From positions 496,001-560,000 of the forward strand of contig AP026153.1 of assembly GCA_030295235.1 (NCBI GenBank): DNA of 64,000 nt, written 5' to 3'. Under the pieces are notes generated by a model. That model saw only the letters and a list, made by a program, of their open reading frames with translations, searched no databases and was not told where the DNA came from. The DNA is from Fistulifera solaris. Its lineage: Eukaryota > Bacillariophyta > Bacillariophyceae > Naviculales > Stauroneidaceae. Positions within the stretch are counted from its first letter, which is position 1. Every line of letters starts with the position of its first letter. Of the stretch, positions 21,606-34,400 are shown piece by piece. A program made the position numbers and the translations under genes.

Positions 21606-22433
21606 TATTATTTGTGTTGTTAATTGAGTAGTAGATGATTGATGTGTTTGTCTTCAAGTCTTGAAATGTCTTTCAAAATTTGTGTTTTCTTCGTCATCCT
21701 CCCATGATCGCAAATCGCAAGACTAGGTGACACCGGAATTCGCATAGTTCAAAATTATGGGATCCGAACCGTGCAGGATCGAAATCTCCGCAGCGTGATG
21801 AATTGTTAGCGATTTGCGGATTGGATTCTCATGGCTAAAAAAGACGGAAGTTGGGCTTGCTGTCAAAGTATTACGCAGCCAACATTGATCATTCAAAGTG
21901 TTTTTGTTGCTGTCATTGTCGATCCTTTCATGAGCTTTTTACGCGCAGCTAGCGTACCCAACCTCCCTTTTACCCTATTACTCTCGAAGAAGCAGAGAGA
22001 CTACAAAGGTCCTGCTTTCCTCTATTTCTGGAGTTGCTGCCGATTGTTTCGACAATAATAACAATCGATTTTATAGATCTTATTGTCATCGCGCTTTCGT
22101 TTCAAAATCGTCACGCGTTTCCTCCATAAGCGTGGAAGCATTCAACGGAAATGTCACACAAACTGTATTTAACGACACTTGTCATGATTGTATCACAACG
22201 GAAAGTTAGTCACTATAAGAGAAAATGTTGGTTTACGCGGAATGTCCCACGGTTCTTTATTATTTCGTCTTTTTGCGCTCGTCGTTATAATCAAGTCGTT
22301 GCGCTCCGTTGCATTGTGATGCGGTGCGCCATTTGTGAGAAGTTCCTTTCCTACTTCTGGTGATTATTATTGATCTATTACACTTTCACTTTACACTATT
22401 GTCGACGTTCACAAACGATAATCCACTTTCATC
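21606..22433. promoter_or_regulatory. Divergent intergenic region (CBS protein / Rab18)
   Basis: 828 bp. It includes a segment near 22210 (CACTATAAG...GTTGGTTTACGC) that resembles a repeated stretch near 39110 and 39350. No RNA gene seen. Confidence 0.4.
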
Positions 22434-23246
22434 ATGGCTGCTCCTCCGCCGCAAAGTTATCCGTACGATTACCTATTTAAAATTTTGATCATTGGTGATG
22501 CGTCGGTCGGAAAAGTAAGCCGAAACAATGCGCGCTGTGGAAAAGGGCCTGAACAACAACAACAACTCATTTATTTATTTCTTTTATTGTTTTCTTCTTT
22601 ACATTACAGTCATCCATGTTACTGAGATTTACGGACGATTCGTTCGATGAGCACATTCAATCGACGATTGGCGTCGATTTCAAAGTCAAACACTTGGAAG
22701 TCGAAGGGAAACGCGTCAAATGCTCGGTCTGGGACACGGCCGGTCAGGAACGCTTTCGTACCTTGACGTCTTCGTATTATCGCGGCGCACACGGTGTCAT
22801 TTTAGTATACGATGTCACGCGTCAAGACAGTTTCGATCATTTGGCGCAATGGTTGAAAGAAGTCCAAATGTACACACCGGGGAATGGTGAATCCGTCGTC
22901 AAACTGCTGGTGGGAAATAAATGTGATTTGGAACGAAAAGTACCCAAAGAACAAGCCGATGCGTGGGCTCGGTCGCAAGGGATGCTGTTTTTGGAGGCGT
23001 CCGCCAAAACACGGTTGGGGATCCGGCAGGTACGTTGTTTTGGGCGCACTGCCCTCGTCTTGACGTTAATTTATACCGCATCTTAATCCCATCGCATACT
23101 TAGGTATTTTTGGAAGTCGTCAAAAGATGCTGGAGAATCCGGAATTATTGCAACAGGCTATCCCCGGACGAAAGGTCGCACCCACGGTTCAATTACGTCC
23201 GACCGCTCCGTCCCTCGATGATGATGACGAAGGTGGTTGCTGTTAA
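22434..23246 (+). CDS. Rab18/RabC-type small GTPase (one apparent frameshift in exon 3)
   Basis: Three exons (22434..22514, 22610..23029, 23104..23246) have good GT-AG borders. The G1 loop is split by intron 1 (GDASVGK|SS). G3 is WDTAGQE, G4 is GNKCD and G5 is EASAK. The effector region FDEHIQSTIGVDFK and overall pattern fit Rab18/RabC, which act in ER, lipid-droplet and secretory traffic. In exon 3 the frame after VFLEVV is lost at an AAAA run (23122-23125). Adding one A restores KKMLENPELLQQ and a hypervariable tail ending DDDDEGGCC, a dicysteine geranylgeranylation motif. The repaired length is 214 aa. Without the extra base the protein would lack its lipid anchor, which argues for sequence error. 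Confidence 0.9.
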
Positions 23247-23497
23247 TTCTTTAATAAAACAAACGAAATAGCGGTGACTCGAATTGTGCATGGTTCGAAG
23301 GAGCTTTTCTATCAACAGGCGTTCTCGCAATAACTTCTATGATATAATCCAGCGACGCGTCGGTGATTCTTCCAAAACTCATTATTTTCTACATCTTTCT
23401 CTGTCGAACAAATAATATCATAAGACAAATAACAAACAGTGGAATCTTTTCTGATTGACTAGTATTACAATATTCATTCCTTTTGCGTGCATTATGA

Positions 23498-24076
23498 TTA
23501 GTCCGTTTCACGCAACAACAATCCATCTGACATGTCGGGATTGTCTTCAAAGATAATTGTATTGAGACCGGAATCGACCGTCCCACGCCCCGTCAACTTT
23601 CTCCAAATCCGTTGGGTACAATCCATTGCCAGCAGAGAATACCAAACCCCCCTTAAGAAATAATAAATGCGATATCGATTCGACATGAACGCCCCGAATC
23701 CCAAAAATACCAAGAGAATAATGATGCACCACGCGATCGTTTTGGCCATAATACTCCAAAAGGACCAGTGTCGTTTCGTTTGTTCGTTGTTGTTGGATGA
23801 AGGAGCCGCCGTTGGAGTTGTACTGGGGGTATGGCTTGGTGCCGGAGTGGGAGCCATGGTCGTTGTGTTGGTCGTCGGTGCGCGCGTGGGAGCAAATGTC
23901 GCATTGTTGTTATGAGGAGCCGCCGTGGGTACCATAGTTGTTGTATTGTTAGAGGGAGAAGGTGTCGGTAGCGTCGCGTTGGTGGGAGCCATGGTCGGAG
24001 GATGCTTTTTTCGATCCCAGGCCGATGACACGGAACAGAGACACAGCAAAAAGAGCAGCGGTCGTTGGACGATCAT
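23498..24076 (-). CDS. Secreted mucin-like single-pass membrane protein
   Basis: 192 aa. An N-terminal signal peptide (MIVQRPLLFLLCLCSVSSA) is followed by ~75 residues rich in Thr, Pro, Ala and Asn with imperfect units (MAPTNAT, MVPTAAP, FAPTRAP, MAPTPAP) and several N-x-T sequons, likely heavily glycosylated. A hydrophobic helix (IAWCIIILLVFLGFGAFM) and an ~65-residue cytosolic tail follow, ending DGLLLRETD. It is a type I membrane protein of unknown function. Similar TAP-rich stalks are common in diatom cell-surface proteins (general knowledge). It is divergent from the HMBS gene. Confidence 0.65.
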   Translation of the reverse strand: MIVQRPLLFLLCLCSVSSAWDRKKHPPTMAPTNATLPTPSPSNNTTTMVPTAAPHNNNATFAPTRAPTTNTTTMAPTPAPSHTPSTTPTAAPSSNNNEQTKRHWSFWSIMAKTIAWCIIILLVFLGFGAFMSNRYRIYYFLRGVWYSLLAMDCTQRIWRKLTGRGTVDSGLNTIIFEDNPDMSDGLLLRETD

Positions 24077-24585
24077 TTTTGCGGGTGCGTCCAGGCTCTT
24101 TCGATGGCGATTTCAAAAGCGGAAGGAGAGAGAAAGAGTAGAAGAAAATGAAGAAAGAAGGTATCTGTTTGAGCAACAATGGACTATACTTCTTTTCCCG
24201 CTCGTCGTCATTCTCATCGTCGTTGCACGCGACACGCGACGATCAAGCGACGATGTCGCTTCGGATGTTCGTTTTCTCAATGCTGTCGTGTGTCGTGTCC
24301 AAGGGTCGTGTCGCAGCGGAGGACGGACAAGCCATGTCAAACTGCGGAATGCGGAATTCGGAATCAGTTTTATTTTATCGCATGATAGGATCCAATTCGT
24401 GAATGCGTTTTTGATGGAGTCCTGCTTGAAGTGGCCGCGTGGAAGCAAGTTTGTGCGCGATGGAGTGACGGATGAAAGTGTAACCCGGTTGTTGAAGTAA
24501 ATGCGGAGCAAACGCAATAAAACCGAAGGAAAGAGACGAGAGACACCAACTATTGCAGTGCAACAATCAAACATCGCAACCAACC

Positions 24586-24625
<40 letters not shown>

Positions 24626-24642
24626 ACATACTACACAATACA
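24077..24642. promoter_or_regulatory. Divergent intergenic region (mucin-like protein / HMBS)
   Basis: 566 bp between divergent starts. Contains the TTTC microsatellite. Long ORFs on both strands here overlap each other and look fortuitous. Confidence 0.4.
24587..24624 (+). repeat. (TTTC)n microsatellite in the HMBS 5' leader
   Basis: Nine or more TTTC units end about 19 bp before the HMBS start codon. The tract probably lies in the 5' UTR or core promoter and could be length-variable. Confidence 0.85.
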
Positions 24643-25866
<1,224 letters not shown>

Positions 25867-26046
25867 ATGATTATTAATGAACACAATTGAAGTATTTGAT
25901 AAGTACAAAAGGAGAACTGTATGACGCCATTGGAATTATAGTAAGACGGTTGTAGGAAATATCGGTCTGAAGCAACCGGACTCCACAGACAAAAAAGTAG
26001 TCCTTACTAGAGTTGTGAACAAGCTGACTTTCTAATTTAGAAGATC

Positions 26047-27203
26047 TTATATATCAAGATCCTCCTCTTCGTCATCGTCATCGCCGTCTACTTCATCCTC
26101 GTCATCAAAATCCAAATCATCCAAATCAACATCGTCGTCAAACAAATCCTCTTGAACGTTGTCCATGTCATCATCAACGTCTTCTTCATCCGAATCACGT
26201 TCCGCATTTTCGGCCGCCGCCTCGAACAGATCCAACGTGTTTGACTTGTTCGTAAACAGTTGATATCCCGTCAAACGATCGGACTTGTCGACTTCATTCT
26301 TCCCGCCTTTCTTTTTACTCATTTCCATCTTTTCCAATTCGCGTTCCTCGTCTCGTTTCTGTGCCATTTCCGCTTCAAAACGTTTTTTCCACGCCAGGAA
26401 ATTTTCCTTGTTGCAGGGAGTGCCTTCGGCACGTCGTTTTCGGACTTCCAAATCTTCCTTTTCCGCTTCCGTCATTTCTTCTGTAATAATTTGTGATTCA
26501 AAGACGCGTTGCTTTTCTTGCTGTATTTGTGACTGTACAATGGCGAGGGAAACAACATGAGATGATGAGGGGAATAATGTCTCGCAAATATTATCCGCAA
26601 CGATGTACGAGAAGCTTTTGACTTGTTTCGCCTTGTCGGCGAAACAAGAAAAGAAAAAAAGACATTGCACGGATCTTGTTTACGATTGTATCTATATCTT
26701 CTAGCACTGTTTGGGTTGAGGTATTGTCTTCACTGGTTGGTTTAAAAAGGCCAACCAGTGACATTGTTGCACAGTGCAGTCAAGCGGCTCCATATATACA
26801 CGTACCGCTTGTTGTTTTCGTAACATTTGGGCATGCATCGACAAGTCATCCAAACCCGGTCGATTGTTTTCTAACAACCATTCACGGAGACACTCCGCTA
26901 CGGAAAAGATACTCGGCGAACCTTCATTCGCCGCCGCTTCTGGTTGGCCAAGTGTAGCAATTCTTGCTGATGTTCCGGTGCCAATCCTTTCACAATTTCA
27001 ATCTCCAACAAGGGCAATGTTTCCGGATACGTGGGTGGAAGTGATACGAGCAGTTGGCATCCAACATGATTTTCGGCGTCCGGATCGGTTTCCGGAAATA
27101 ACGTGACGACCCATCGATTTGATGCTTCGATCGTAAAATGATGATCGAAAATTGCTGCCAAGGCTTCGGCTTCCATTTCTTGTTCTTCGGCGTGATCTGT
27201 CAT
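26047..27203 (-). CDS. RWD-domain protein, RWDD1/Gir2-like (DRG-family regulator), one apparent frameshift
   Basis: Exon 1 (27203..26806) encodes an RWD domain (EMEAEALAAIFDHHFTI, then LLVSLPPTYPETLPLLEIE). Its frame is lost at LANQKRRR. Adding one A at the AA of plus 26938-26939 gives QKAAANEG and continues to VAECLREWLLENNRPGLDD. A GTACGT donor and GTACAG acceptor join exon 2 (26532..26047). Exon 2 carries the RWDD1 C-terminal hallmark GTPCNKENFLAWKKRFEAEM, then LTGYQLF and a very acidic tail. The total is 294 aa. Gir2/RWDD1 proteins bind and stabilise DRG GTPases and interact with the GCN1 translation-control machinery (family knowledge). Confidence 0.85.
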
Positions 27204-27540
27204 GATACTGTTTGTTTTGTTTGTAAAGGAATGAATGATGCCTGTAATAAATGCGCTGCAACACGCAAGCTATGCAACGAACGAACTGAAACTGAAACCT
27301 GAGGCGTCTGTATGTAGTGCGACAACGAGTTTGTTGCGCCGCGCGCCAATGCGCACCACACGTAAAAAACAATAAAGCCCTTAACCGTAGTGAAGTACAA
27401 AAGATACTTTTCTCATCATCATCGCGAGGCTCGTTTCATACCCCAAGAAAAAGATCTCGCATTCCATCGCGCTTGTTTGATATTCGTTCTTCACTAATAC
27501 ATGTATTATTGACTAAGAAATCTACTAATTTGGATTGATT
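27204..27540. other. Intergenic spacer
   Basis: 337 bp between two minus-strand genes. Nothing recognised. Confidence 0.35.
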
Positions 27541-29644
27541 TTAAAGAAAGAAACCTCCAATTAACGCCATCCAAACACCCATCGCAACGACTCGAATCCA
27601 ACCCGAACTGGTGGGAGTTTCAACGGTTGTCGGAGCAGGCTCACTTGGTGCCGTAGGTTCAGCCGGAGTCGGTGCAGTAGGTTCATCGGCAGTGGGTTCG
27701 GCGGGAGTCGGGGCAGTGGGTTCCGCAGGAGTCGGGGCAGTGGGTTCCGCAGGAGTGGGCGCTGTCGGTTCGCTCGGCGTTTCTGCGGCAACGACTTCAT
27801 AATGAGCCATCATTCCGATATCACTGTGAGAAGGCATGTGACAGTGGACGAGAAACATTTCACCGGGCTGCACTTTGTTGAAGCAAACATGAATGGTAAT
27901 ATTCTCATTGATGGCTTCCGTGTCGCGCCAGTACGGTTCCTCGACATCGACTCCATCTCTTTTCAAAACTAAAAACTCGGCCGTGTGCGTGTGGAACGGA
28001 TGACCGGTTCCGGGAGGGAACGCCGTGACATCCCACGTCTCGCAAGTACCGGCGGTCACTTGACCCGCGGCGACACGTGGATTCCAAATGCGATCGTTGA
28101 AACCGAACGCGACGGGGACGCCCGGTGGGTTGGCGATGGTTTCATCGAACGGAAATTGGAAGAGCGGATAGGCATCCACGTCTTGTTGCATTTGAACCAA
28201 TTTGGTGGCGACGGATGGCTGCGCGGCGAGTGCTTGGTAGTTTTCCGAATATCCCGGCAGTTCAATCGAATCCGTCGTGAGACCCTGTCGCGTCGTGGCC
28301 GTGGTGCCTTCCGCCACATTGATCACGGCGACTTCCCGCTCAACCGCATACGATACGCAGGGCGCTACGGGGATTCCAAATTGTTCTTGACAAAATTCGG
28401 GAGTGCTGGGCAAGGCTTCCCACGGGGCACGCGTCATGATGAAGGTTCCGGGTGTGTCGAACTGGACCAAGAATTCCACTCGCTGTCCACCGTGCAACTG
28501 AATCTCGTCCACTTCCATGGGCGTGGGGACGGGAAGCCCATCCAAGCCAACAATAATCATCTTGTGGTCCGGAATGGAAAGATACATGTAAGGCTCGACA
28601 CCGGCGTGAGCTACGCGGAAGAGAGCCTTTTCTCCTTGCTCAAACGTGTACGAGGTGGCGCTGGGAAGATGTCCATTGCACACCGACGTCCAGTTGAATT
28701 GCATGACAATGGGGAAAAGAGGAGGTACACTACCATCCGGATTGACGAGACCTTCGGACAGCATCATTAATACTTCGGAAGCACCTTCGACACCCGGCGC
28801 CGTGGTAAGGTAGGGAGTGTCGTCCGAAGCCGGAAGGACTTCGATAAATCCCATCAACGACGACATGTACGAGTAAGCCGCCGTTCCGCCCGCATGGTTG
28901 TGATACCAGTAAAGACCGGTCTCTTGATCTTCCGGTAACTCAAACGTGTACGTTTTCTCTTCTCCACCGTCAATGGATGTATGGACGTCTTCTTCCGTGA
29001 ACGAAAGAGACATGCCGTGGAAGTGGAGGTTCATGTAGTTGAGACCCCAATAGCCAAACTGGGGAGCACCCTGAGAGAAAAAAAGAAAGACATGTTGAGT
29101 AAAACAAGTCAGGAGAATACGACACAACTATGCGATCAGGTACTTACATAAGCTCCGAGAGGAGAAATTCGGTTCACAATGGCCGTGACATTGTTTTCGT
29201 CACTTTCCGCATCACGAACGTACGCATAAAGCTCCCTATCCAAGTCCGAGCCGGGCGGCAAGTTGTTGCGGAGCGTAACTTTCATGGTATCTCCGGGACG
29301 CACCCGTAAGGTGGGTCCTACCGGCAAACCGTTGTAACCAGGAGCGAGGCGGGTTCCGGTTTCCGACCATTCAATGCCGTTCAGCGATTCGACCATGTCG
29401 ACAGTGAGAGTGACTTCGAGTAGACCATTCTCACTGGAAATGACTTCCGGCTGACAGAGCGGAAAGTGAATGCAGGAAATGAATGCAGGAAAGAAAGAGA
29501 AATAACAAATAAAACGTCAGATACCGCCCGGCAATCAATTGCTGACAGCGAAAGAACAATGAACAAACTCACCTGGTAGCTCAAATCCGCAGCGAAAGCT
29601 CTTCCCAGAAAAGCAAGTAGGAAAGAAACAGACGACAATTTCAT
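27541..29644 (-). CDS. Secreted multicopper oxidase (laccase-like) with Pro/Ala/Thr stalk
   Basis: Three exons (29644..29573, 29450..29148, 29070..27541) give 634 aa with phase-0 joins. A signal peptide (MKLSSVSFLLAFLGRAFA) is followed by cupredoxin domains. The four copper sites are visible: HFHGM (~141), YWYHNHAGG (~180), GHPFHTH in the last cupredoxin domain, and HCHMPSHSDIGMM, which holds the His-Cys-His and the axial Met of a T1/T2-T3 centre. The C-terminus has ~50 residues of repeats (EPTAPTPA) and a terminal hydrophobic stretch (VVAMGVWMALIGGFFL), suggesting a GPI or transmembrane anchor. Such enzymes oxidise phenols or metals at the cell surface; in diatoms a ferroxidase role in iron uptake is possible but unproven here. 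Confidence 0.9.
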
Positions 29645-30216
29645 GGTAAAGCAATCCAACAAATGCGCTTTTGCGTGTGTTATACGAAAAATCTTTGTGC
29701 CCGCTTGTTTGTGAGAGGTATCATCGGTTGGATCTTTTGTGTTTTCGCTTCATGCAATCTATGCTTCCGCATAACCGCAATAACACCAAAGACTGAAAAC
29801 ACATGAGCCCCGGCAAGATGTCGTTTATACTTACAGTATCGAGTCTGAAATAGCTACATGACGAAGACCCTACTATATATTATATAGTCGTTGTGTTGGT
29901 CCTGTACTTTAAGTCGTCACTAGCAAAGTGTACAGAAGTTAGAACTTCGCTGTTCCGTGTTCCACGTATGTCTGCAATGATAAGTACCTTAAAGTTGATT
30001 TCTGATTTCACGGTTTGCCGTTTGACGTTTTAAATCACTTCAAAATTCAAAAGAACCAAAAGGGCAATAGATTATGGTCCGTGATCCGTGATCCATATCA
30101 CTGTTTCTGCTGTCCTCCCTGTTTCTGGTACAGTTTCTACGGCGACAGGTGACAGCCCGTACTACTTATTGTATCAGAGTCAATGCTGCTGTGCAGTTTT
30201 GGCAAACGTGCGATCA
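29645..30216. promoter_or_regulatory. Divergent intergenic region (oxidase / WD40-like)
   Basis: 572 bp between divergent starts. An in-frame upstream extension of the plus-strand gene to 30088 exists but has no coding character. Nothing else recognised. Confidence 0.35.
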
Positions 30217-31323
30217 ATGAGTACCGCTAGGACAGATGACGCAAGAAGCAACAATACATACCGATCGCCGGTGCCGACGAAGTTCGTCCTCTCATTCTTG
30301 ATGACCATGCTACTGGCAGCCGTCGTTGCGGCGCTGATCATAAACAATCTACAATTACATCTACCAGGAACTTTAACACAAGGCGAAGGGGTCACTTCGT
30401 TAGCACAGTTGAAAACAGACCGAGAATTGCTTTTCTTGTGCGGAACGAAACAAGGGTCGCTGTGGACGTTTTCTTTCAAGGACGATGGCGTTCAACAACA
30501 CAACAAAGTTCAGGTCACAAATGGACGCTATCCAATCTTTAGCATGGCGGTCGATGAAAACGATGGCACAGTATTTTGTGGCGGAAGTGATCGATTTGTG
30601 ACGGTTCTAGCGGCAACCCATCGTGACGACAACAACCATTTCATCGCTACTGAACTTCAAAGACTTGGACCACACACAGGCTGGGTGCAAGATGTCTTTC
30701 TGGCTTCACCCAATCTTCTCTATAGCATTGGGTGCAATTGCATCGAATCATGGCAGAAGCAATCCGATCGAAAATGGAAGCCAGGAAAACGATTCGTCAT
30801 CGAAAGTGACGTTGCGATGGGATGTACATTATCGAGTGATCTCTTGTGCTTGGCATGTCGAAAAGACACATTGTATGCCGGCGGTGTAGATGGACGCATT
30901 CATGCGTTCCGGAAGGACGAGCACTCGGCAGTGGCAGCGCACAAAGGGCGTGTTAACGCCTTGATGACCACTACGATCCGTGGAATCGATTCCGTTCTTA
31001 CGGCGAGTCACGACGGTTGGGTGTATCAGTGGAAAATGCAACCGGATGATCAAACAAGATTGGAGCGCGTACAAGCATTTCAATCGCAGGAAAGAAATAC
31101 GGCCATTCTGCAAATTCGACTGGACAAGAATGACACCGAGGGCTGTTTCGTCGTGGGGACCAGTCGTGGAACCATTTTACTACTTTCGGATTCGATGGAC
31201 TTGCTACAAACCTTTTGTCTACCGGAACCTGTCGCAATAACGGCATTCCTGCATGTACCTGATGCTAAAATGGTACTTGTCGCTCACTCATTAGGCTTGG
31301 GTGCTTTTCATTACAGTTCATAA
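30217..31323 (+). CDS. Membrane-anchored WD40-like beta-propeller protein
   Basis: 368 aa from the ATG at 30217 (MSTARTDDARS). A single N-terminal transmembrane helix (FVLSFLMTMLLAAVVAALII) follows a short basic segment, indicating a type II signal anchor. The rest shows weak beta-propeller blades: GTKQGSLWTFSFKDDG, FCGGSDRFVTVLAA, HTGWVQDVFL, YAGGVDGRIHAFRK, HKGRVNALM, TASHDGWVYQWKM and VGTSRGTILLLS. The GH-WD spacing is degenerate, so the family is WD40-like rather than classical. A scaffold role in the endomembrane system is the likely class; no partner can be named. The frame is intact and the gene converges with DNA polymerase alpha. Confidence 0.7.
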   Translation: MSTARTDDARSNNTYRSPVPTKFVLSFLMTMLLAAVVAALIINNLQLHLPGTLTQGEGVTSLAQLKTDRELLFLCGTKQGSLWTFSFKDDGVQQHNKVQVTNGRYPIFSMAVDENDGTVFCGGSDRFVTVLAATHRDDNNHFIATELQRLGPHTGWVQDVFLASPNLLYSIGCNCIESWQKQSDRKWKPGKRFVIESDVAMGCTLSSDLLCLACRKDTLYAGGVDGRIHAFRKDEHSAVAAHKGRVNALMTTTIRGIDSVLTASHDGWVYQWKMQPDDQTRLERVQAFQSQERNTAILQIRLDKNDTEGCFVVGTSRGTILLLSDSMDLLQTFCLPEPVAITAFLHVPDAKMVLVAHSLGLGAFHYSS

Positions 31324-31409
31324 ACAGAAAATATTTTATTATTCCACCTTCGACGGACGACCACAATACCTTTCTGATAAATCTGTAATTACTTTTCTTC
31401 TTACTTTGC

Positions 31410-34400
31410 CTACTGCTTGGCTTTCCCAATGTTAAACATTTGGGCCCAAAAGTCCTTCGGAATCCAATTGAATGCGTTGCGTTCCAAACGCGCTTTCGCT
31501 ACCCCGTGCAAGAGCTCAAACGCATTTGCGTCGATTTTGGAGAGGCTTTTCATAATGTCGATCTTGGCACCAAACACTTCGTTCTTTGCCAACTGCTCGC
31601 TGGTATGTTCGACGTCGAAAAGACTCTCGAGATACTTGAGATGCGTATGGACAGTTCTCTCCGTCACGGCAGCAGTCATCAGACCGTTGCAACCTCGTCG
31701 TAGACACACACCACCGGCAACGGATAGTTGACGGGTCTCGAGTCCACAACTAGGCTCGTCGCATCGGACCACACCATCGTAATACTTGGTCATGAGTCCA
31801 CGTGTCCAGATCGAAGTGGCGTTCATGATGCGACTGCAGCACTCAAATAGATTCTTTTGGCCCCAAAAGTTAGGTCGTACGCAACTTGGATTGGTGCAAG
31901 TAAAACCCGAGGCCAGCTGCTGTGTTCCTCCCACTTTGTCATCGGTGGCATAGAGAACTCCAGGAAATTCATTCTCTTGACCGCAAGCAAAACAAAAGAG
32001 TCGCAGTTTCTCAACATCTTTAAAGCGTTCAACATCTGACAGCAACGAGGAAGGACGAAAGTTCATGTCGACGTCTTCCTCCGTGTTATCCCGACCGTCG
32101 ATGTAGCTCGAATTGCCATAGCGCTTCACGTCCAAATGAAGCTTTGCGGCGAGAATCTGCTGCGAAGTACCTTCGATGGGATCGCACAAACGGGCAATAG
32201 GAGGAAGGATCTGCATCGACAGATACCACTCGACATCGGGTTTGAGCACCCCGTTGCTGCGCACGATTTCTTCCGGGTGTCGAGCCCTCTCAATCGGAGA
32301 AGTAGTCGTGGGTTTCGGTCGACCCTCTTCGTCCACTTCTTCAATAGGTGCTGTAATCACGTACGGAATGTGATCCCCAGTATTCACGGGACGATTGTTT
32401 CTCAGCATCTCTTTGGCAACCAGAACATGTGGAAGTGACTTCGCATCGGGATAGTCGTTCGGGTGTTTGCTGAGACCTTTGGTAATCACGTACTTCTCCA
32501 AGGGCAGAGCTCCTGCGCGCATATCTTCTGCTACTTTCTCCAGATGGGCGTGAATGTTGTGCAATACAACTTCACTGTCTTCGCCAGAAAGGATTTGACT
32601 GGTGATATATTTACCAGTCTCTTTCGATTGCACGCACCAATCACGACGCACCAAGTCTAGACCTTTGAGTTCTTCCCCGTATTTGATAGTTCCATCGGGA
32701 AGCTCTTCTACTGTCTTTGCTGCGTATTTCTTCTTTTTTAGTAGAAGCATCGAGCGGAAGATTCCATCAATCTCCAACTCCAAAGTGCGGTACTGACGGT
32801 TAACCTGCTTCTTGACGAGTTCTCCCAGCTGCCTCACCTTCGGAAGGTCTTGCTCGCTTTTCAAACGCGTGTTGATCATGATACTATCCGTGTCACCATA
32901 AATCACGTCAAGTCCAACGGAGTTCTGAGCAATATCCACGGTACGCTGCAGAGTGTCTCGTCCCTTTGCAGTAACAAGCGCGGCGATGGGCTGTGCGAAA
33001 AAGCGAGAGTTGGAGAAACCCAAACATCCGTACATGGAGTTTGCCGTCAACTTCAAAGCTTTCTGACGAATGTCCAGCTATATCGGGAATGGTAAAGCAA
33101 AAGTAGTTAGCTACAAAGCCCAGTGTATGCATAGCCACGTACGTGTATTCGATAAAACGCACCTCTTCTTTCTTTGAAGGATCGGTCTCGCTCTTCAAGA
33201 TTTTCTTGACGTTACGACGGCGGTCGACAAGCGTTTGAATGACAGTCGGAAGGACACCACGTTCCACTTGCGCATCTGGAATCGGTGCTTCATCGTCGTG
33301 AATGTGCTTCGACCAGTCAATAGTGGTGAAACACAAGTTATACTCTTGAATGATGGAAGGGTATAGACTGTTGAAATCCAGCAAAAGAATGAAGGAGTCA
33401 TAAAGTCCTTTTTGGGTTCCAAGACCAAACCACCGCTGTACTTCGCCTTATTAGTCGTCACCGACTTCTTTTGTTTCTCCGGAGGGATGAACTTGAGACG
33501 ATGGAACTCATGGAGCAGCAAATACTCGGTTCGTTCCGCTCGATTACCACGCAATGTGTGAGACCAAATGTTGCCTGCAATGCATGTCAATTGCTTCGTG
33601 AGCGGCAAAACCTGCAACTTGAAGAGCAATCCCTGTACCAACTGCGCATCGTGCAAGGTTGTCATGGCCAATTGCGTGACAGTTGCTCCCGATTGAAAGT
33701 AAGCCGGTACATCCACAGCTTCAATCTCACGACGGGCTTGCTTCAATTGCGTTTCTGCCAGATTCGTCAACGAATACGTGGTCTCGCGTAATAGTTCCTT
33801 CGCCGACAAGTATGTGTCACAGAGCAAACGCCCGACCAGAGCCTCTTGAATGGCATAATCCTTGCGTGCCTTGCCTTGGAACGCCGCACCAGTTCGACGA
33901 CGTCGGCCGAGTTGGGCCCATGTCGAGATCTTCAACTCGGTACAACGCATCAACAACACTTCCAAATCAAAGCCCGCCGCGTTGTGTCCCACAATACAGT
34001 CGGGGTCCCAAATTAACAACTGCGCCATGAGCCGCGAAATCAAGGCCCGCTCGTTCTGTTCTTGACGAATGACACCACTGGCCCGAAAGTCTCTCGGCAA
34101 CGACGGCTGCTGCCACGGTCGCACAATCACCAAGGCCGATTGATGTTCGGGCGTCGCTTCGGTCGCCGTTTCAAGCATGACACGGTTGTGACACAGCGCC
34201 GCGGCCACGACAATTTCCGACTTTTGGGTCGTTGGATTGACGGCGGTTTTGAATTGCAACGTGACGGTCGTGACCGGTGGAGGAGGCGGGACATTTTCCG
34301 TGACACGATGGACTTGTTTGGGTGATGCCACCACGCACTCCACCTTGGCGTACGAAAGAGGCGCCCGGGTGGGCTGGCAATCTTGAATGCGCACCCAGCA

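Noticed and set aside
27611-27802. Gly/Val/Ser-rich plus-strand ORF
   Set aside because: Antisense shadow of the Pro/Ala/Thr repeats of the multicopper oxidase.
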